Positions 7,821 to 17,651 of a DNA stretch of 64,000 nt are shown one piece after another. This DNA is from Mobiluncus curtisii subsp. curtisii ATCC 35241 (GTDB taxonomy: Bacteria > Actinomycetota > Actinomycetes > Actinomycetales > Actinomycetaceae). Position 1 is the first letter of the stretch. Every line of letters begins with the position of its first letter. The stretch is taken from assembly GCF_000146285.1 (NCBI RefSeq), contig NZ_GL385912.1:317777-381776 (forward strand), given 5' to 3'. The notes beneath the pieces are model-generated. The model was not told where the DNA came from. It did not search any database and saw only the letters and a list, made by a program, of their open reading frames with translations. A program made the translations under genes and the position numbers.

Positions 7821-8597
7821 TTACTCGCCGAGGCGGCAGATTTTCCCGAATTCTTCAGCCTTCAGAGAAGCGCCGCCGACCAGGCCGCCGTCCACGTTGG
7901 GTTGAGCCATGAGCTCCGCCACGTTCGCGGATTTCACCGAACCGCCGTAGAGGACGCGGATTCCCTCAGCGGTTTCCTGACCGTAAAGCTCTGCAAGCTT
8001 GGCTCGGATAGCCCCACAAACTTCCTCGGCGTTTTCCGGGGTCGCGGTCTCGCCCGTGCCAATCGCCCAGATAGGTTCGTAGGCAACCACGCACTTGGCG
8101 GCATCCGGGGTGGGAATAGCGTCAAAAGCCGCTGCAATCTGTGCCAAGACGTGCTCGACGTGCTTTCCTGCCTTGCGCACCTCCAAAGCCTCGCCACAGC
8201 AAACAATCGGCACCATACCTGCCGCCAGAACCTTGCGCGCCTTTTCATTAACGACGGCGTCGCTTTCCTGGTGATATTCGCGGCGTTCCGAGTGCCCCAC
8301 TACCACGTAGGTGCAGCCCAGCTTGGTCAGCATCGCGGTGGACACTTCGCCGGTGTAGGCACCGTTGTCGTGAGTGGAGACGTCTTGAGCGCCATACTTA
8401 ATTTTCATGTCGTCGCCGTCGATGGTGGTTTGCACCGAACGAATGTCGGTAAACGGCGGAATGACTGCCACCTCTACTTTGCTAAAGTCGTGACGATGAT
8501 CTTGCAGATCAAGGTTCAGCTGATTGACCAACTGAATTGCCTCGAGGTGGTCGAGGTTCATCTTCCAGTTGCCTGCCATCAGGGGAATACGTGCCAT
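7821..8597 (-). CDS. tpiA: Triosephosphate isomerase
   Basis: A 258-residue TIM-barrel enzyme interconverting glyceraldehyde-3-phosphate and dihydroxyacetone phosphate. Seen are the N-terminal AGNWKMN with the catalytic Lys, the [15 protein letters not shown] region with the catalytic His, and [12 protein letters not shown] with the catalytic Glu. GGAGG precedes the ATG, which lies 3 nt after the pgk stop. It is the last gene of a gap-pgk-tpiA operon. Confidence 0.97.
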   Translation of the reverse strand: MARIPLMAGNWKMNLDHLEAIQLVNQLNLDLQDHRHDFSKVEVAVIPPFTDIRSVQTTIDGDDMKIKYGAQDVSTHDNGAYTGEVSTAMLTKLGCTYVVVGHSERREYHQESDAVVNEKARKVLAAGMVPIVCCGEALEVRKAGKHVEHVLAQIAAAFDAIPTPDAAKCVVAYEPIWAIGTGETATPENAEEVCGAIRAKLAELYGQETAEGIRVLYGGSVKSANVAELMAQPNVDGGLVGGASLKAEEFGKICRLGE

Positions 8598-8599
8598 GC

Positions 8600-9793
8600 T
8601 TAGGCCTCCAATACTTCAATACCGGGCAAGACTTTGCCCTCCAACAATTCTAGTGATGCTCCACCACCGGTAGAGATGTGGCTGAACTTGGACTCATCAA
8701 AGCCCAGTTGGCGCACCGCCGCCGCGGAGTCTCCGCCGCCAACGATGCTAAAGGCCGTGCCGTCCTGCATTGCCTTTGCTACCGCTTTGGTACCACCCGC
8801 GAATGCCGGGAACTCAAACACGCCCATCGGTCCGTTCCACGCGACGGTCTTTGATTCAGCAATCTTGGCAGCAAAGAGTTCGCGCGATTTCGGTCCAATA
8901 TCCAGCCCCATCTGGTCTTCAGGGATAGCATCAGCAGCCACTACGGTGGTTGGCCCATCAGGTTTAAACTCGGGCGTCACCACAACGTCAACCGGCAACA
9001 CCAGTTCAACCCCGTTTTGTTTTGCCTGGTCCAGGTAGCTTTTCACGGTGTCAATCTGGTCAGCTTCCAGCAGGGACTTGCCTACCGCATATCCTTGTGC
9101 CGCCAGGAAAGTGTAGGTCATTCCTCCCCCAATCAGCAGGGAGTCAGCTTTCGTCAACAGATTCGCGATAACGCCGAGCTTATCGGAAACTTTCGAGCCT
9201 CCCAGCACTACCGTGTAGGGGCGTTCCGGGTTGTCGGTAGCTTTACGCAGCGATTCAATCTCTTTTAACACCAGGAAACCGGCTGCTGCGGGCAGCAGTT
9301 TCGCCACGTCATAGACCGAGGTTTGCTTGCGGTGTACTACCCCGAAGCCATCGGACACATAGCAGTCAGCCAACGCCGCCATTTCCGCGGCAAAAGCAGC
9401 ACGTTCAGCGTCATCTTTCGAGGTTTCACGAGGGTCAAAGCGGACATTTTCCAACATCAAGATTTCACCGGTCGCGAGGGCCTCAGCTTTTGCTTTCGCG
9501 TCCGCACCGGTCGTGTCCTGGGCTAAAGTGACTTTGACCCCAATCAACTCAGCGAGTCGCTGCACCACCGGAGCCAGAGAAAATTCGGGCATGACCTGAC
9601 CTTTGGGACGCCCCAAGTGCGCCATAGTGATGACTTTGGCGCCACTGTCCAGCAACTTTTGCAAGGTGGGCAGAGCCGCGCGAATACGCCCATCGTCAGT
9701 AATCTTGCCTTCCTTGAGGGGCACATTAAAGTCGCAGCGCACCAAAACGCGCTTACCGTTCAAATCTCCCAAGGAATCAATAGTTTTCAGCAT
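8600..9793 (-). CDS. pgk: Phosphoglycerate kinase
   Basis: A 397-residue two-domain glycolytic kinase making ATP from 1,3-bisphosphoglycerate. Markers are [12 protein letters not shown] near the N-terminus, [27 protein letters not shown] and, near the C-terminus, the nucleotide site [12 protein letters not shown] and [29 protein letters not shown] precedes the ATG. A hairpin lies in the 93-nt gap to gap. Confidence 0.97.
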   Translation of the reverse strand: MLKTIDSLGDLNGKRVLVRCDFNVPLKEGKITDDGRIRAALPTLQKLLDSGAKVITMAHLGRPKGQVMPEFSLAPVVQRLAELIGVKVTLAQDTTGADAKAKAEALATGEILMLENVRFDPRETSKDDAERAAFAAEMAALADCYVSDGFGVVHRKQTSVYDVAKLLPAAAGFLVLKEIESLRKATDNPERPYTVVLGGSKVSDKLGVIANLLTKADSLLIGGGMTYTFLAAQGYAVGKSLLEADQIDTVKSYLDQAKQNGVELVLPVDVVVTPEFKPDGPTTVVAADAIPEDQMGLDIGPKSRELFAAKIAESKTVAWNGPMGVFEFPAFAGGTKAVAKAMQDGTAFSIVGGGDSAAAVRQLGFDESKFSHISTGGGASLELLEGKVLPGIEVLEA

Positions 9794-9827
9794 ATTTTTC
9801 CTTCCTTATACACTCTGAGGATGCGAA

Positions 9828-9864
9828 AGGACGCCCGCAAGTCACAGAGAAATGCAGGCGTCCT
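9828..9864 (-). promoter_or_regulatory. Intercistronic hairpin between gap and pgk
   Basis: An 11-bp stem with one G-U-type mismatch (9828-9838 with 9854-9864, AGGACGCC/GGCGTCCT) and a 15-nt loop. On the transcribed strand it is followed by only a short TTTCG. It may protect or partly terminate the gap message, so that gap is expressed above pgk and tpiA. Confidence 0.55.
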
Positions 9865-9886
9865 ATCTCAACTCAAGACCCCAAAA

Positions 9887-10945
<1,059 letters not shown>

Positions 10946-11019
10946 TTAATCCCAGCAGTGAATGCACTGCGGAACCCGGTCAAAATGTCGACCAGCCCTT
11001 AAAACCTACCCGAAACGCC

Positions 11020-11061
11020 CCTATAAATCATCAAAAATCGCGGTTAATTTCTGGTTAATTT
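11020..11061 (-). promoter_or_regulatory. Putative gap promoter overlapping a direct repeat
   Basis: On the minus strand TTAACC (11042-11047) and TATAGG (11020-11025) are separated by 16 nt, giving a leader of about 120 nt before gap. GGTTAATTT occurs twice on the plus strand (11042-11050 and 11053-11061), 11 bp apart, one helical turn, and overlaps the -35. It looks like a tandem operator for an unknown regulator. A small inverted repeat GCAGTG-N4-CACTGC at 10955-10970 lies in the leader. Confidence 0.4.
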
Positions 11062-11194
11062 CACTCTTTTGCGCCAGAACCTGCACAAAAAACATGTTTT
11101 ATTAATTCGTGACGCCCTCTTTCGGTGATTCGCACCGCATCAGCCGGTACTGCTGGGCATGGAGATAAAACCGCAAACCAACCTAAAAAGGACG

Positions 11195-11200
11195 TAGGAT
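11195..11200 (+). promoter_or_regulatory. Possible -10 element (TAGGAT) before pepA
   Basis: TAGGAT ends 6 nt before the ATG at 11207. The AGGA inside it could alternatively act as a ribosome binding site, so leaderless translation is ambiguous here. Confidence 0.3.
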
Positions 11201-11206
11201 TCAGGT

Positions 11207-12640
11207 ATGACCAACATTGATGTTTTTTCTAAAGATTTGTCCGCTCTGTACACTCCCCTGGTGCTGGCAGTCACCAAAAAAGGCGATGAGCTGCAGGTTC
11301 CTACTTTCCCCGCCCTGCTGGATTTTGCCCGCGCCGCCGGGATGACCGGAAAACTCGGAGAAGTCAATAGAGTCCCCTCCCCACATGACTTTTCCGCCGA
11401 CTTTGTCGTGTTTGCCGGGGTCGGTTCCCCGAATACTCCTGCCGACACGCTCCAGAACTTCCGTGAAGCTGCCGGCAACGTAACCCGCAGCATCACCAGT
11501 GAAGAACTTGCTTTTTCTTTCCCCACAAAGAACCGGGAGGAAGTCCTCGCCACGCTAGAGGGGGCACTTCTGGGAGCCTATCGTTTCGCCAAATATCAGT
11601 CCAACCCCGCTAAAACTCTGCAGACGCTGTACTTTCCGTCTGGTGATGCTCTCACCGAAACTGAGTACTCCCAGTTGCAAGCCACTATCAAAGCGGTGAC
11701 GCGAGTCCGTGACCTGGTAAATACCTCGCCCTTGGAGCTGTATCCCGATTCTATGGCTCAGGCTTTCAAAAAAGCCAGCAAGAACTTGCCGGTGAGCTTT
11801 GAGAAGTGGGATTACCACGATCTCAAGGACCAGGGCTTTGGCGGACTCGTCGCGGTAGGGAAAGGCTCCAAACGCAAACCCTGCCTGGTGAAGTTGACCT
11901 ACGCCCCCGAAGGCGCCAAAGCACATGTCGCGCTGGTCGGTAAGGGCATTACTTTTGATTCCGGTGGCTACAGCTTGAAACCGAGCTCTTCGATGCTCAC
12001 CATGAAGTCCGATATGACCGGCGCCGCCACCATGGGAGCGGTGTGCTTGGCGGCAGCGGAAATGCGCCTGCCGGTTACGGTCACGGCGTGGCTGTGCTTG
12101 GCAGAAAATCTGGTCAGCGGGAATGCCTCGCGGGTTGATGACGTTATCACCATGAGAAGCGGGAAAACCGTGGAGATTACTAACACAGATGCGGAAGGGC
12201 GCCTGGTGCTGGCAGACGGTTTGACCATGGCGACTGCACAGCATCCCGACTTGGTAATCGACATGGCGACTCTGACCGGCGCCCAGAGAATCGCTTTTGG
12301 GACCCGAATTGCCGGGGTAATGGGCTGTCAAAAGGATCGGATACGCGACGCCTCCGTAAAGGTTGGGGAACCGGCTTGGACCGCACCGCTACCCGATTAC
12401 CTGTTGGAACACTTGCATTCTGATGTGGCTGACATCGCGAATTCTTCCTCGAAACGCGAGGCTGGCATGTTGGTAGCAGGAATCTTCTTGAAACAGTTCG
12501 TTGGTGATACACCGTGGGCACATATCGACATCGCTGGTCCAGGTTTTAATACTGGCTCCGCCTGGGGATATACCCCGAAAGGTGGCACCGGTTACGGAGT
12601 GCGCACCTTGCTGGAAGTCATCGCCGAGATGGGACGCTAG
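11207..12640 (+). CDS. pepA: Leucyl aminopeptidase (M17)
   Basis: A 477-residue cytosolic di-metal exopeptidase releasing N-terminal residues from peptides. The N-terminal third is the variable macro-like domain. The catalytic domain shows VGKGITFDSGGYSLKPS with a metal-binding Lys/Asp, MKSDMTGAA, and the signature NTDAEGRLVLADGL. The C-terminal GYTPKGGTGYGVRTL is typical. The length matches the family. It is divergent from gap and 101 nt upstream of lpdA. Confidence 0.93.
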   Translation: MTNIDVFSKDLSALYTPLVLAVTKKGDELQVPTFPALLDFARAAGMTGKLGEVNRVPSPHDFSADFVVFAGVGSPNTPADTLQNFREAAGNVTRSITSEELAFSFPTKNREEVLATLEGALLGAYRFAKYQSNPAKTLQTLYFPSGDALTETEYSQLQATIKAVTRVRDLVNTSPLELYPDSMAQAFKKASKNLPVSFEKWDYHDLKDQGFGGLVAVGKGSKRKPCLVKLTYAPEGAKAHVALVGKGITFDSGGYSLKPSSSMLTMKSDMTGAATMGAVCLAAAEMRLPVTVTAWLCLAENLVSGNASRVDDVITMRSGKTVEITNTDAEGRLVLADGLTMATAQHPDLVIDMATLTGAQRIAFGTRIAGVMGCQKDRIRDASVKVGEPAWTAPLPDYLLEHLHSDVADIANSSSKREAGMLVAGIFLKQFVGDTPWAHIDIAGPGFNTGSAWGYTPKGGTGYGVRTLLEVIAEMGR

Positions 12641-12741
12641 CTGCGATTTTCTCTCACTTTGTGGGCATTAGCACATGAAAAACATTTAGTGAAAGAATGA
12701 ACTTGCTGGCATTTGTTCCTATGACAGACTGGAGTTAAACA

Positions 12742-14109
12742 TTGGGCGAAGAACAATACGATGTAGTGATTTTGGGCGGCGGAAATGGCGGTTACGCCTG
12801 TGCTTTGCGGGCGACTTCGCTGGGCATGAGCGTGGCTCTGGTCGAAGCGGACAAAGTCGGTGGCACCTGCCTGCATCGCGGTTGCATTCCTACCAAGGCT
12901 TTGCTCAGGGCGGCGGAAGTCGCCGATACCGTGCATGAGTCCGGGGAATGGGGCGTCGTTTCTGCTTACGGCGGTGTCGATATGGCTAAAGTGCGGGAAT
13001 TCCAAAGCGGAATCATCAACAAAATGCATCGCGGTCTGTCCGGGTTGATTAAGAGTCACAAGGTCGAGTTCGTCAACTCTCGCGGTGTGCTTAGCGGGAT
13101 TGATACGGTCACTGCCGGTGACCGGGTACTCAAAGGTCAGAACATCGTGTTAGCCTCCGGTTCCGTCACCAAGACTTTGGGAATGAACCTGGGTGGGCGC
13201 ATTATCGGTTCCGAGCACGCCCTGTTCCTAGATCGTGTTCCCAATTCGGTAGTGATTTTGGGCGGCGGGGTCATTGGCGTCGAATTTGCCTCCATGTGGA
13301 AGTCTTTCGGGGCAGACGTCACCATCGTTGAGGCTTTGCCGCACTTGGTGCCTAACGAGGACGAGGACGTTTCTAAGGGATTAGAAAAGGCATTCCGGTC
13401 TCGCGGGATTAATTTCATGACCGGGACTCGTTTCCAAAACGCCATAGAGGATGAGTACGGAGTAACGGTCAACACGGAGGACGGTCAGACGCTGCGTGCG
13501 GATTATCTGCTGGTGGCGATTGGTCGTGGACCGAACACGGCAAATATGGGTTATGAGGCGCAGGGTATCCCGATGGATCGTGGTTTTGTGCTAGCCAATG
13601 AGCGCTTGCACACCGGTGTGGGGAATATTTATGCAGTCGGGGATATTGTGCCCGGTCTGCAGCTGGCGCACCGGGCGACTATGCAGGGGGTCTTTGTGGC
13701 TGAGGAAATCGCGGGACTGCAACCACGTGTAGTGCCCAATGACAACATTCCGCGCGTGACGTTCTGCGAACCCGAAATTGCCTCCGTAGGCTTAACTGAA
13801 GCGAAAGCTAAGGAAGTTTACGGCGCGGACAATGTCATCACGAAGCAGTCTAATATGCTGGGCAATGCGAAGTCACAAATGCTGAAAGCAGCTGGTTTCG
13901 TGAAACTGATCCAGGTCAAGGACGGTCCGATTGTGGGATTTCATGCTCTGGGTCAGCGCATCGGGGAACAGATTGGTGAGGGTCAGCTCATTGTGAACTG
14001 GGAAGCTGACGCAGAGGATTTGGCTTACCTGATGCACACCCACCCGACCCAAAACGAAATGATTGGTGAAGCGGCGATGGCTTTGGCTGGGAAACCGCTA
14101 CACGGCTGA
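12742..14109 (+). CDS. lpdA: Dihydrolipoyl dehydrogenase (E3)
   Basis: A 455-residue FAD/NAD disulfide reductase that reoxidises dihydrolipoyl groups of 2-oxoacid dehydrogenases. It has the FAD motif [17 protein letters not shown], the redox-active [16 protein letters not shown], the NAD motif [22 protein letters not shown], and the C-terminal His-Glu pair in [13 protein letters not shown]. It starts at TTG 12742 with GGAG 7 nt upstream. It precedes the lipoyl-carrying protein at 14148 by 38 nt, so the two probably form one unit and E3 is the natural partner of those lipoyl groups. Confidence 0.95.
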   Translation: MGEEQYDVVILGGGNGGYACALRATSLGMSVALVEADKVGGTCLHRGCIPTKALLRAAEVADTVHESGEWGVVSAYGGVDMAKVREFQSGIINKMHRGLSGLIKSHKVEFVNSRGVLSGIDTVTAGDRVLKGQNIVLASGSVTKTLGMNLGGRIIGSEHALFLDRVPNSVVILGGGVIGVEFASMWKSFGADVTIVEALPHLVPNEDEDVSKGLEKAFRSRGINFMTGTRFQNAIEDEYGVTVNTEDGQTLRADYLLVAIGRGPNTANMGYEAQGIPMDRGFVLANERLHTGVGNIYAVGDIVPGLQLAHRATMQGVFVAEEIAGLQPRVVPNDNIPRVTFCEPEIASVGLTEAKAKEVYGADNVITKQSNMLGNAKSQMLKAAGFVKLIQVKDGPIVGFHALGQRIGEQIGEGQLIVNWEADAEDLAYLMHTHPTQNEMIGEAAMALAGKPLHG

Positions 14110-14147
14110 AACTTCGGGAAAGTCAATCAAAGGATAAGGACGAAATC

Positions 14148-15860
14148 ATGGCTCAATCAGTTGCAATGCCCGCACTTGGGGAATCGGTAACCGAAGGTAC
14201 CGTCACTAAATGGCTGAAAAACGTCGGCGACACCGTTGCCCTAGACGAACCCCTCCTGGAAGTCTCCACCGACAAAGTCGACACGGAGATACCCAGTCCC
14301 GTTGCGGGTGTGCTGACCAAGATTTTGGTTCCAGAGGACGAAACAGTCGATGTGGGCACCATTTTGGCTGAAGTTGGTGATGCTTCTGAGGTCAGTGCCA
14401 CCCCGGTCGCTCCCGTTGCCCCGGCAGTTTCGACAGTGCCAGAGCTGCCGAATCCGGAGATTCCCTCCACCGTCACCGCTGGCAGCAATGGTGGCGCCCA
14501 GGTTGAGTGGTCCTATCCGACAATTCCCCCCATTCCTCCAAAGGCCGCAGAAGTTCCGGTTCCCCCGGTGCCTCCGGTAGTGGCACCAGCTCCGGCTGAA
14601 CCGACTGTTTCGACTCCCCCGGTGCCCCCGGTTCCCCCCGCTGTGCCGCCGGCTCCAGTAGAATTGGCTGCACCAGTTGCGCCGGTCACACCATCAGTCG
14701 CTCCCGCAGCTCCCGTTGCCCCAACTGTCACGGCTCCACCGATTCCACCGATTCCACCGGTTCCACCGGTTCCACCGATTCCACCGATTCCACCGGTGCC
14801 GCCAACTGTACCAACCACCACAGAGTTTCCGGCAGCACCAGCAATCCCCACACCGCCACCCGCCCCCACAGCACCAGCTGTTCCCGCAGCATCGACGGCT
14901 CCCATAGTTGCTGAGACACCGAAAGCGCCAGCTGCCCCCGTGACTCCACCGGCTTCGGTTACTCCGGCTCCGCTGGCAGCACCTGCCGTTCCGGCGACAC
15001 CTGCCGATAATCAGGCAGAGTACGCCACCCCAATTGTGCGAAAGCTAGCTGCTGAAAAGGGCGTTGACCTCAGCAAGGTGCACGGCACCGGGGTGGGAGG
15101 ACGAATTCGCAAGCAAGATGTTTTAGACGCTGCTAGCAACATTTCTGACCATTCGCAGCCTCCCGTGGCACCTGTAGCTCCAGAGGTTTCACCAACGCCA
15201 CCGGCTCCTGCGGATGTAACACCGCCGGTTCCCCCGGCTCCGACCGTTCCCGCCGTTCCGGATTCGCCGGTGCCACCAGCTCGGGTTACGCCTGAGGTTC
15301 CGGCTCCACCGGTTCCCGTTACAGATGTCCCCCGTGCCGCTGCCCCGAGCGGAGATTTGGATATGGCTCGCCTGGCGCAACTCTTTGCCGAAGTGGCAGA
15401 AGCCTTCGCGCATAAAGATGCCACGCCGGTGCCACCAGCTCCGGCAGAATCGGCTGCACCAGTCGCGCCGGTAGCAAAATCAGTCGCTCCCGCAGCTCCC
15501 GTTGCCCCAACTGTCACGGCTCCCCCGGTTCCGCCAACTGTACCAACTACTACAGAGTTTCCGGCAGCACCAGCTGTTCCAGCAGCACCGGCGGCTCCGG
15601 AGACTCCTGTCTCCCCGGCGAATGGCACAGGTCAGCCCATTAAAATGCCAGCCCTGGGTGAGTCCGTCACCGAAGGCACTGTCACCAAATGGCTGAAAAA
15701 CATCGGCGACCCTGTCGCCTTAGACGAACCTCTCCTGGAAGTCTCCACCGACAAAGTCGACACCGAGATTCCCTCCCCCATCGCTGGCACCATCACCCAA
15801 ATCGTCATCACTGAAGACGAAACCGTAGACGTCGGCACCGTCCTCGCCTACATCGGTTAG
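14148..15860 (+). CDS. E2-like lipoyl carrier protein lacking the acyltransferase core
   Basis: 570 residues arranged as lipoyl domain 1 (1-80, STDKVDTE with lipoyl-Lys43), a long Pro/Val/Ala-rich linker, a peripheral subunit-binding domain (about 291-331, containing [20 protein letters not shown]), a second Pro-rich linker with a short helix (about 400-425, [15 protein letters not shown]), and lipoyl domain 2 (498-570, Lys536). The HxxxDG acyltransferase core that ends a normal E2 is absent, and no continuation exists downstream. The two lipoyl domains are very similar in DNA, as are the linkers, indicating recent duplication or gene conversion. It presumably binds E3 (lpdA upstream) and shuttles acyl groups for a core supplied elsewhere. 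A loss-of-function remnant is the alternative, but both lipoyl domains and the frame are intact. Confidence 0.85.
   Translation: MAQSVAMPALGESVTEGTVTKWLKNVGDTVALDEPLLEVSTDKVDTEIPSPVAGVLTKILVPEDETVDVGTILAEVGDASEVSATPVAPVAPAVSTVPELPNPEIPSTVTAGSNGGAQVEWSYPTIPPIPPKAAEVPVPPVPPVVAPAPAEPTVSTPPVPPVPPAVPPAPVELAAPVAPVTPSVAPAAPVAPTVTAPPIPPIPPVPPVPPIPPIPPVPPTVPTTTEFPAAPAIPTPPPAPTAPAVPAASTAPIVAETPKAPAAPVTPPASVTPAPLAAPAVPATPADNQAEYATPIVRKLAAEKGVDLSKVHGTGVGGRIRKQDVLDAASNISDHSQPPVAPVAPEVSPTPPAPADVTPPVPPAPTVPAVPDSPVPPARVTPEVPAPPVPVTDVPRAAAPSGDLDMARLAQLFAEVAEAFAHKDATPVPPAPAESAAPVAPVAKSVAPAAPVAPTVTAPPVPPTVPTTTEFPAAPAVPAAPAAPETPVSPANGTGQPIKMPALGESVTEGTVTKWLKNIGDPVALDEPLLEVSTDKVDTEIPSPIAGTITQIVITEDETVDVGTVLAYIG
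14736..14798 (+). repeat. 9-bp tandem repeat in the Pro-rich linker
   Basis: Seven units of CCACCGATT or CCACCGGTT/GTG encode Pro-Pro-Ile/Val. The unit is in frame, so gain or loss of copies would lengthen or shorten the flexible linker without breaking the protein. Confidence 0.85.
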
Positions 15861-15885
15861 AGCCGGAATTATGTAAAACCGGCTC
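15860..15885. terminator. Short hairpin between convergent genes
   Basis: GAGCCGG at 15860-15866 pairs with CCGGCTC at 15879-15885 around a 12-nt AT-rich loop. It lies at the end of the lipoyl protein gene and overlaps the stop of the kinase-like gene. A modest candidate for a shared terminator. Confidence 0.4.
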
Positions 15886-17527
15886 AATTAAGTCGGACCA
15901 CCGAAGCAATCTTCCACGGATTGCCGGATAACAGAATCTCAGATTCCGTATCGGGAATTGCCGCAATCTGGTGGTGGTTCCCGATACGGTCAATTTGAGT
16001 GTAGGCACCTTGTGTCAGGGTCACTTGCAGACGTACCGAACGCGTGTTCTTGCCAGCGTTGCTTTTATTTCCCGACACGATAGTTGCCGACTTCACCGCG
16101 GTGGATAAACCTTCAATCTGAGCTTGGCTAGACCGCAAAGCAGCCAGTAAGCTCGCATCGGCAGACCCAGCTATCGAATCTTTGACACTGAGTTTTTCCA
16201 AAGCCGCCCGGTCCTGACGAATCAGGGCGGTATCGCGTTTGGTCAGTAGCTGCTGCAGGATTTCCTGGGCGGAGGTGTCATCCGTGATGGGATCGCGCAA
16301 ACTTGGTGGGTGCGGCTGGTCTCCCTCAGAATTGGGCAGCAGATTGGTGGGCGGCGTGGCTGCTGGTGTGGATGACATCACCGGCGAAGCAGTTTCAGGA
16401 CCTGCCGGGTCCGCAAGGCGTTCCGATGGCGTCGGTACATTGTGAGGAAACGCAGAAGTGTGGTCCGCTGCGTGAGGTGCATTTGCGCTGTTTTTTCGTC
16501 CCGCCCCAGGGCTGACTACCTCGTCTCCGGCGGGTAGCGACGTGATTGGGGTCGTGGATTGCACGGGGAGAGCTTGGGCAGTATTAGGCAGATTCCCCAG
16601 GCGCGGGAACAGGACCGCGCCCAGTGCCAGTGCAGCTCCCATTAAAGCCGGCAATCCCCAGCGCAGTATTGGGCTGGGAGGGCGTATTTCGCGACGTTGC
16701 CCCTGTCCGAACCCCGGTCGGCGCAGGTGACGCGAAGACGAAACCAGCTCCGTCGCTACATCGCGTCCTGCCGCCCGCATTCGAGCCGCCATCAGCTCCG
16801 CCCCGCTCAGCAAGTCAATGCCGCAACACGGCAAGTTTTCCCAGGCATCGGCGAGTTCCCCCGCGCAGGGACGCGACCTGCCCTCCGGATGTAACGCTGC
16901 TTTCAGAAGCCCCGCGTCCATTCCCAATGCCAGCAACACCTGCGCCATCGCATAGACATCGCCGGCTTGTCTGGCTGCTAATGACTCGCCGGAACCTTCA
17001 GAGGATGTCCCCGCTGGGTGAGGCGACTCCCCCGCTGCCCCACTCCCGCCCAGCTCGTCTGTTTCCGGCGCGCTAAAAGCCCGAGTCATCCCTACGTCAC
17101 CGAGCAGATCCACCAAGACCACCCGACCTTGTGCCGTCACCATCACATTGGCAGCCGAAACGTCCCCGTGGCTCAAACCGACCTCGTGCAGCGCTGCCAA
17201 ACCCCGCGCCAGAGACAGAGCAATGAAGTTGACCTGTGGCGTGCTGAACTCGCGCCCCGCTCGCAAGACCTCGAGGTCTTGCCCGTCAAGATACTCAAAA
17301 ATTGCTACGTAACGACCATCGGTCAGTTTGCGCAACTCGTGCAATTTCAGCAGGTTCGGACAGGATACCTTTCGCAGTGTTCGCAGTCGCGAGTCCAGCT
17401 GCGCCGGCAGAGTCCCACCCAACAGCTGCAGCGCGTGGGTACCGCCCTGTTCATCGACAACTCTCCACATGGGACCGCTCTGACCAAACCCCACCGGTTC
17501 ATATACGACATAACCAACAAGTTCCAT
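15884..17527 (-). CDS. Membrane-anchored protein with a degenerate Ser/Thr kinase domain
   Basis: 547 residues from the ATG at 17527; an in-frame ATG at 17557 also exists. The first 240 residues follow the bacterial eukaryotic-like kinase fold: GFGQSG glycine loop near 13, HGDVSAANVMV at about 120 in place of HRDxKPxN, VDLLG at about 139 in place of DFG, and SAPE at about 152. No VAIK lysine is visible in strand 3 (THALQLL). One transmembrane helix (about 290-310) leads to an extracellular Pro/Thr-rich linker and a C-terminal domain of about 150 residues. It is probably a pseudokinase or a binding/scaffold protein. TATATT-like sequence lies just before the ATG and there is no clear ribosome binding site. 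Confidence 0.75.
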   Translation of the reverse strand: MELVGYVVYEPVGFGQSGPMWRVVDEQGGTHALQLLGGTLPAQLDSRLRTLRKVSCPNLLKLHELRKLTDGRYVAIFEYLDGQDLEVLRAGREFSTPQVNFIALSLARGLAALHEVGLSHGDVSAANVMVTAQGRVVLVDLLGDVGMTRAFSAPETDELGGSGAAGESPHPAGTSSEGSGESLAARQAGDVYAMAQVLLALGMDAGLLKAALHPEGRSRPCAGELADAWENLPCCGIDLLSGAELMAARMRAAGRDVATELVSSSRHLRRPGFGQGQRREIRPPSPILRWGLPALMGAALALGAVLFPRLGNLPNTAQALPVQSTTPITSLPAGDEVVSPGAGRKNSANAPHAADHTSAFPHNVPTPSERLADPAGPETASPVMSSTPAATPPTNLLPNSEGDQPHPPSLRDPITDDTSAQEILQQLLTKRDTALIRQDRAALEKLSVKDSIAGSADASLLAALRSSQAQIEGLSTAVKSATIVSGNKSNAGKNTRSVRLQVTLTQGAYTQIDRIGNHHQIAAIPDTESEILLSGNPWKIASVVRLN

Positions 17528-17651
17528 ACCACAATATATATCTAAGCAAAGGAACATAAATCAACAGACATCTTCAAACCTGTGGATAACTTTTGTTACC
17601 ATGGCGCAACTCGGTTTACCCCTGAAGCAAAAATCCCCTAAGATAAAGGCG

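Noticed and set aside
7806-8603. 265-codon plus-strand frame opposite tpiA
   Set aside because: It is an antisense shadow of a certain triosephosphate isomerase gene.
14513-14905. Glycine-rich minus-strand frame resembling PE-PGRS or collagen-like protein
   Set aside because: It is the complement of the Pro-rich linker of the lipoyl protein.
14148-15860. Frameshift hiding an acyltransferase core
   Set aside because: The second lipoyl domain runs cleanly to the stop, and the downstream DNA encodes the kinase-like protein on the other strand; no core motif appears in other frames.
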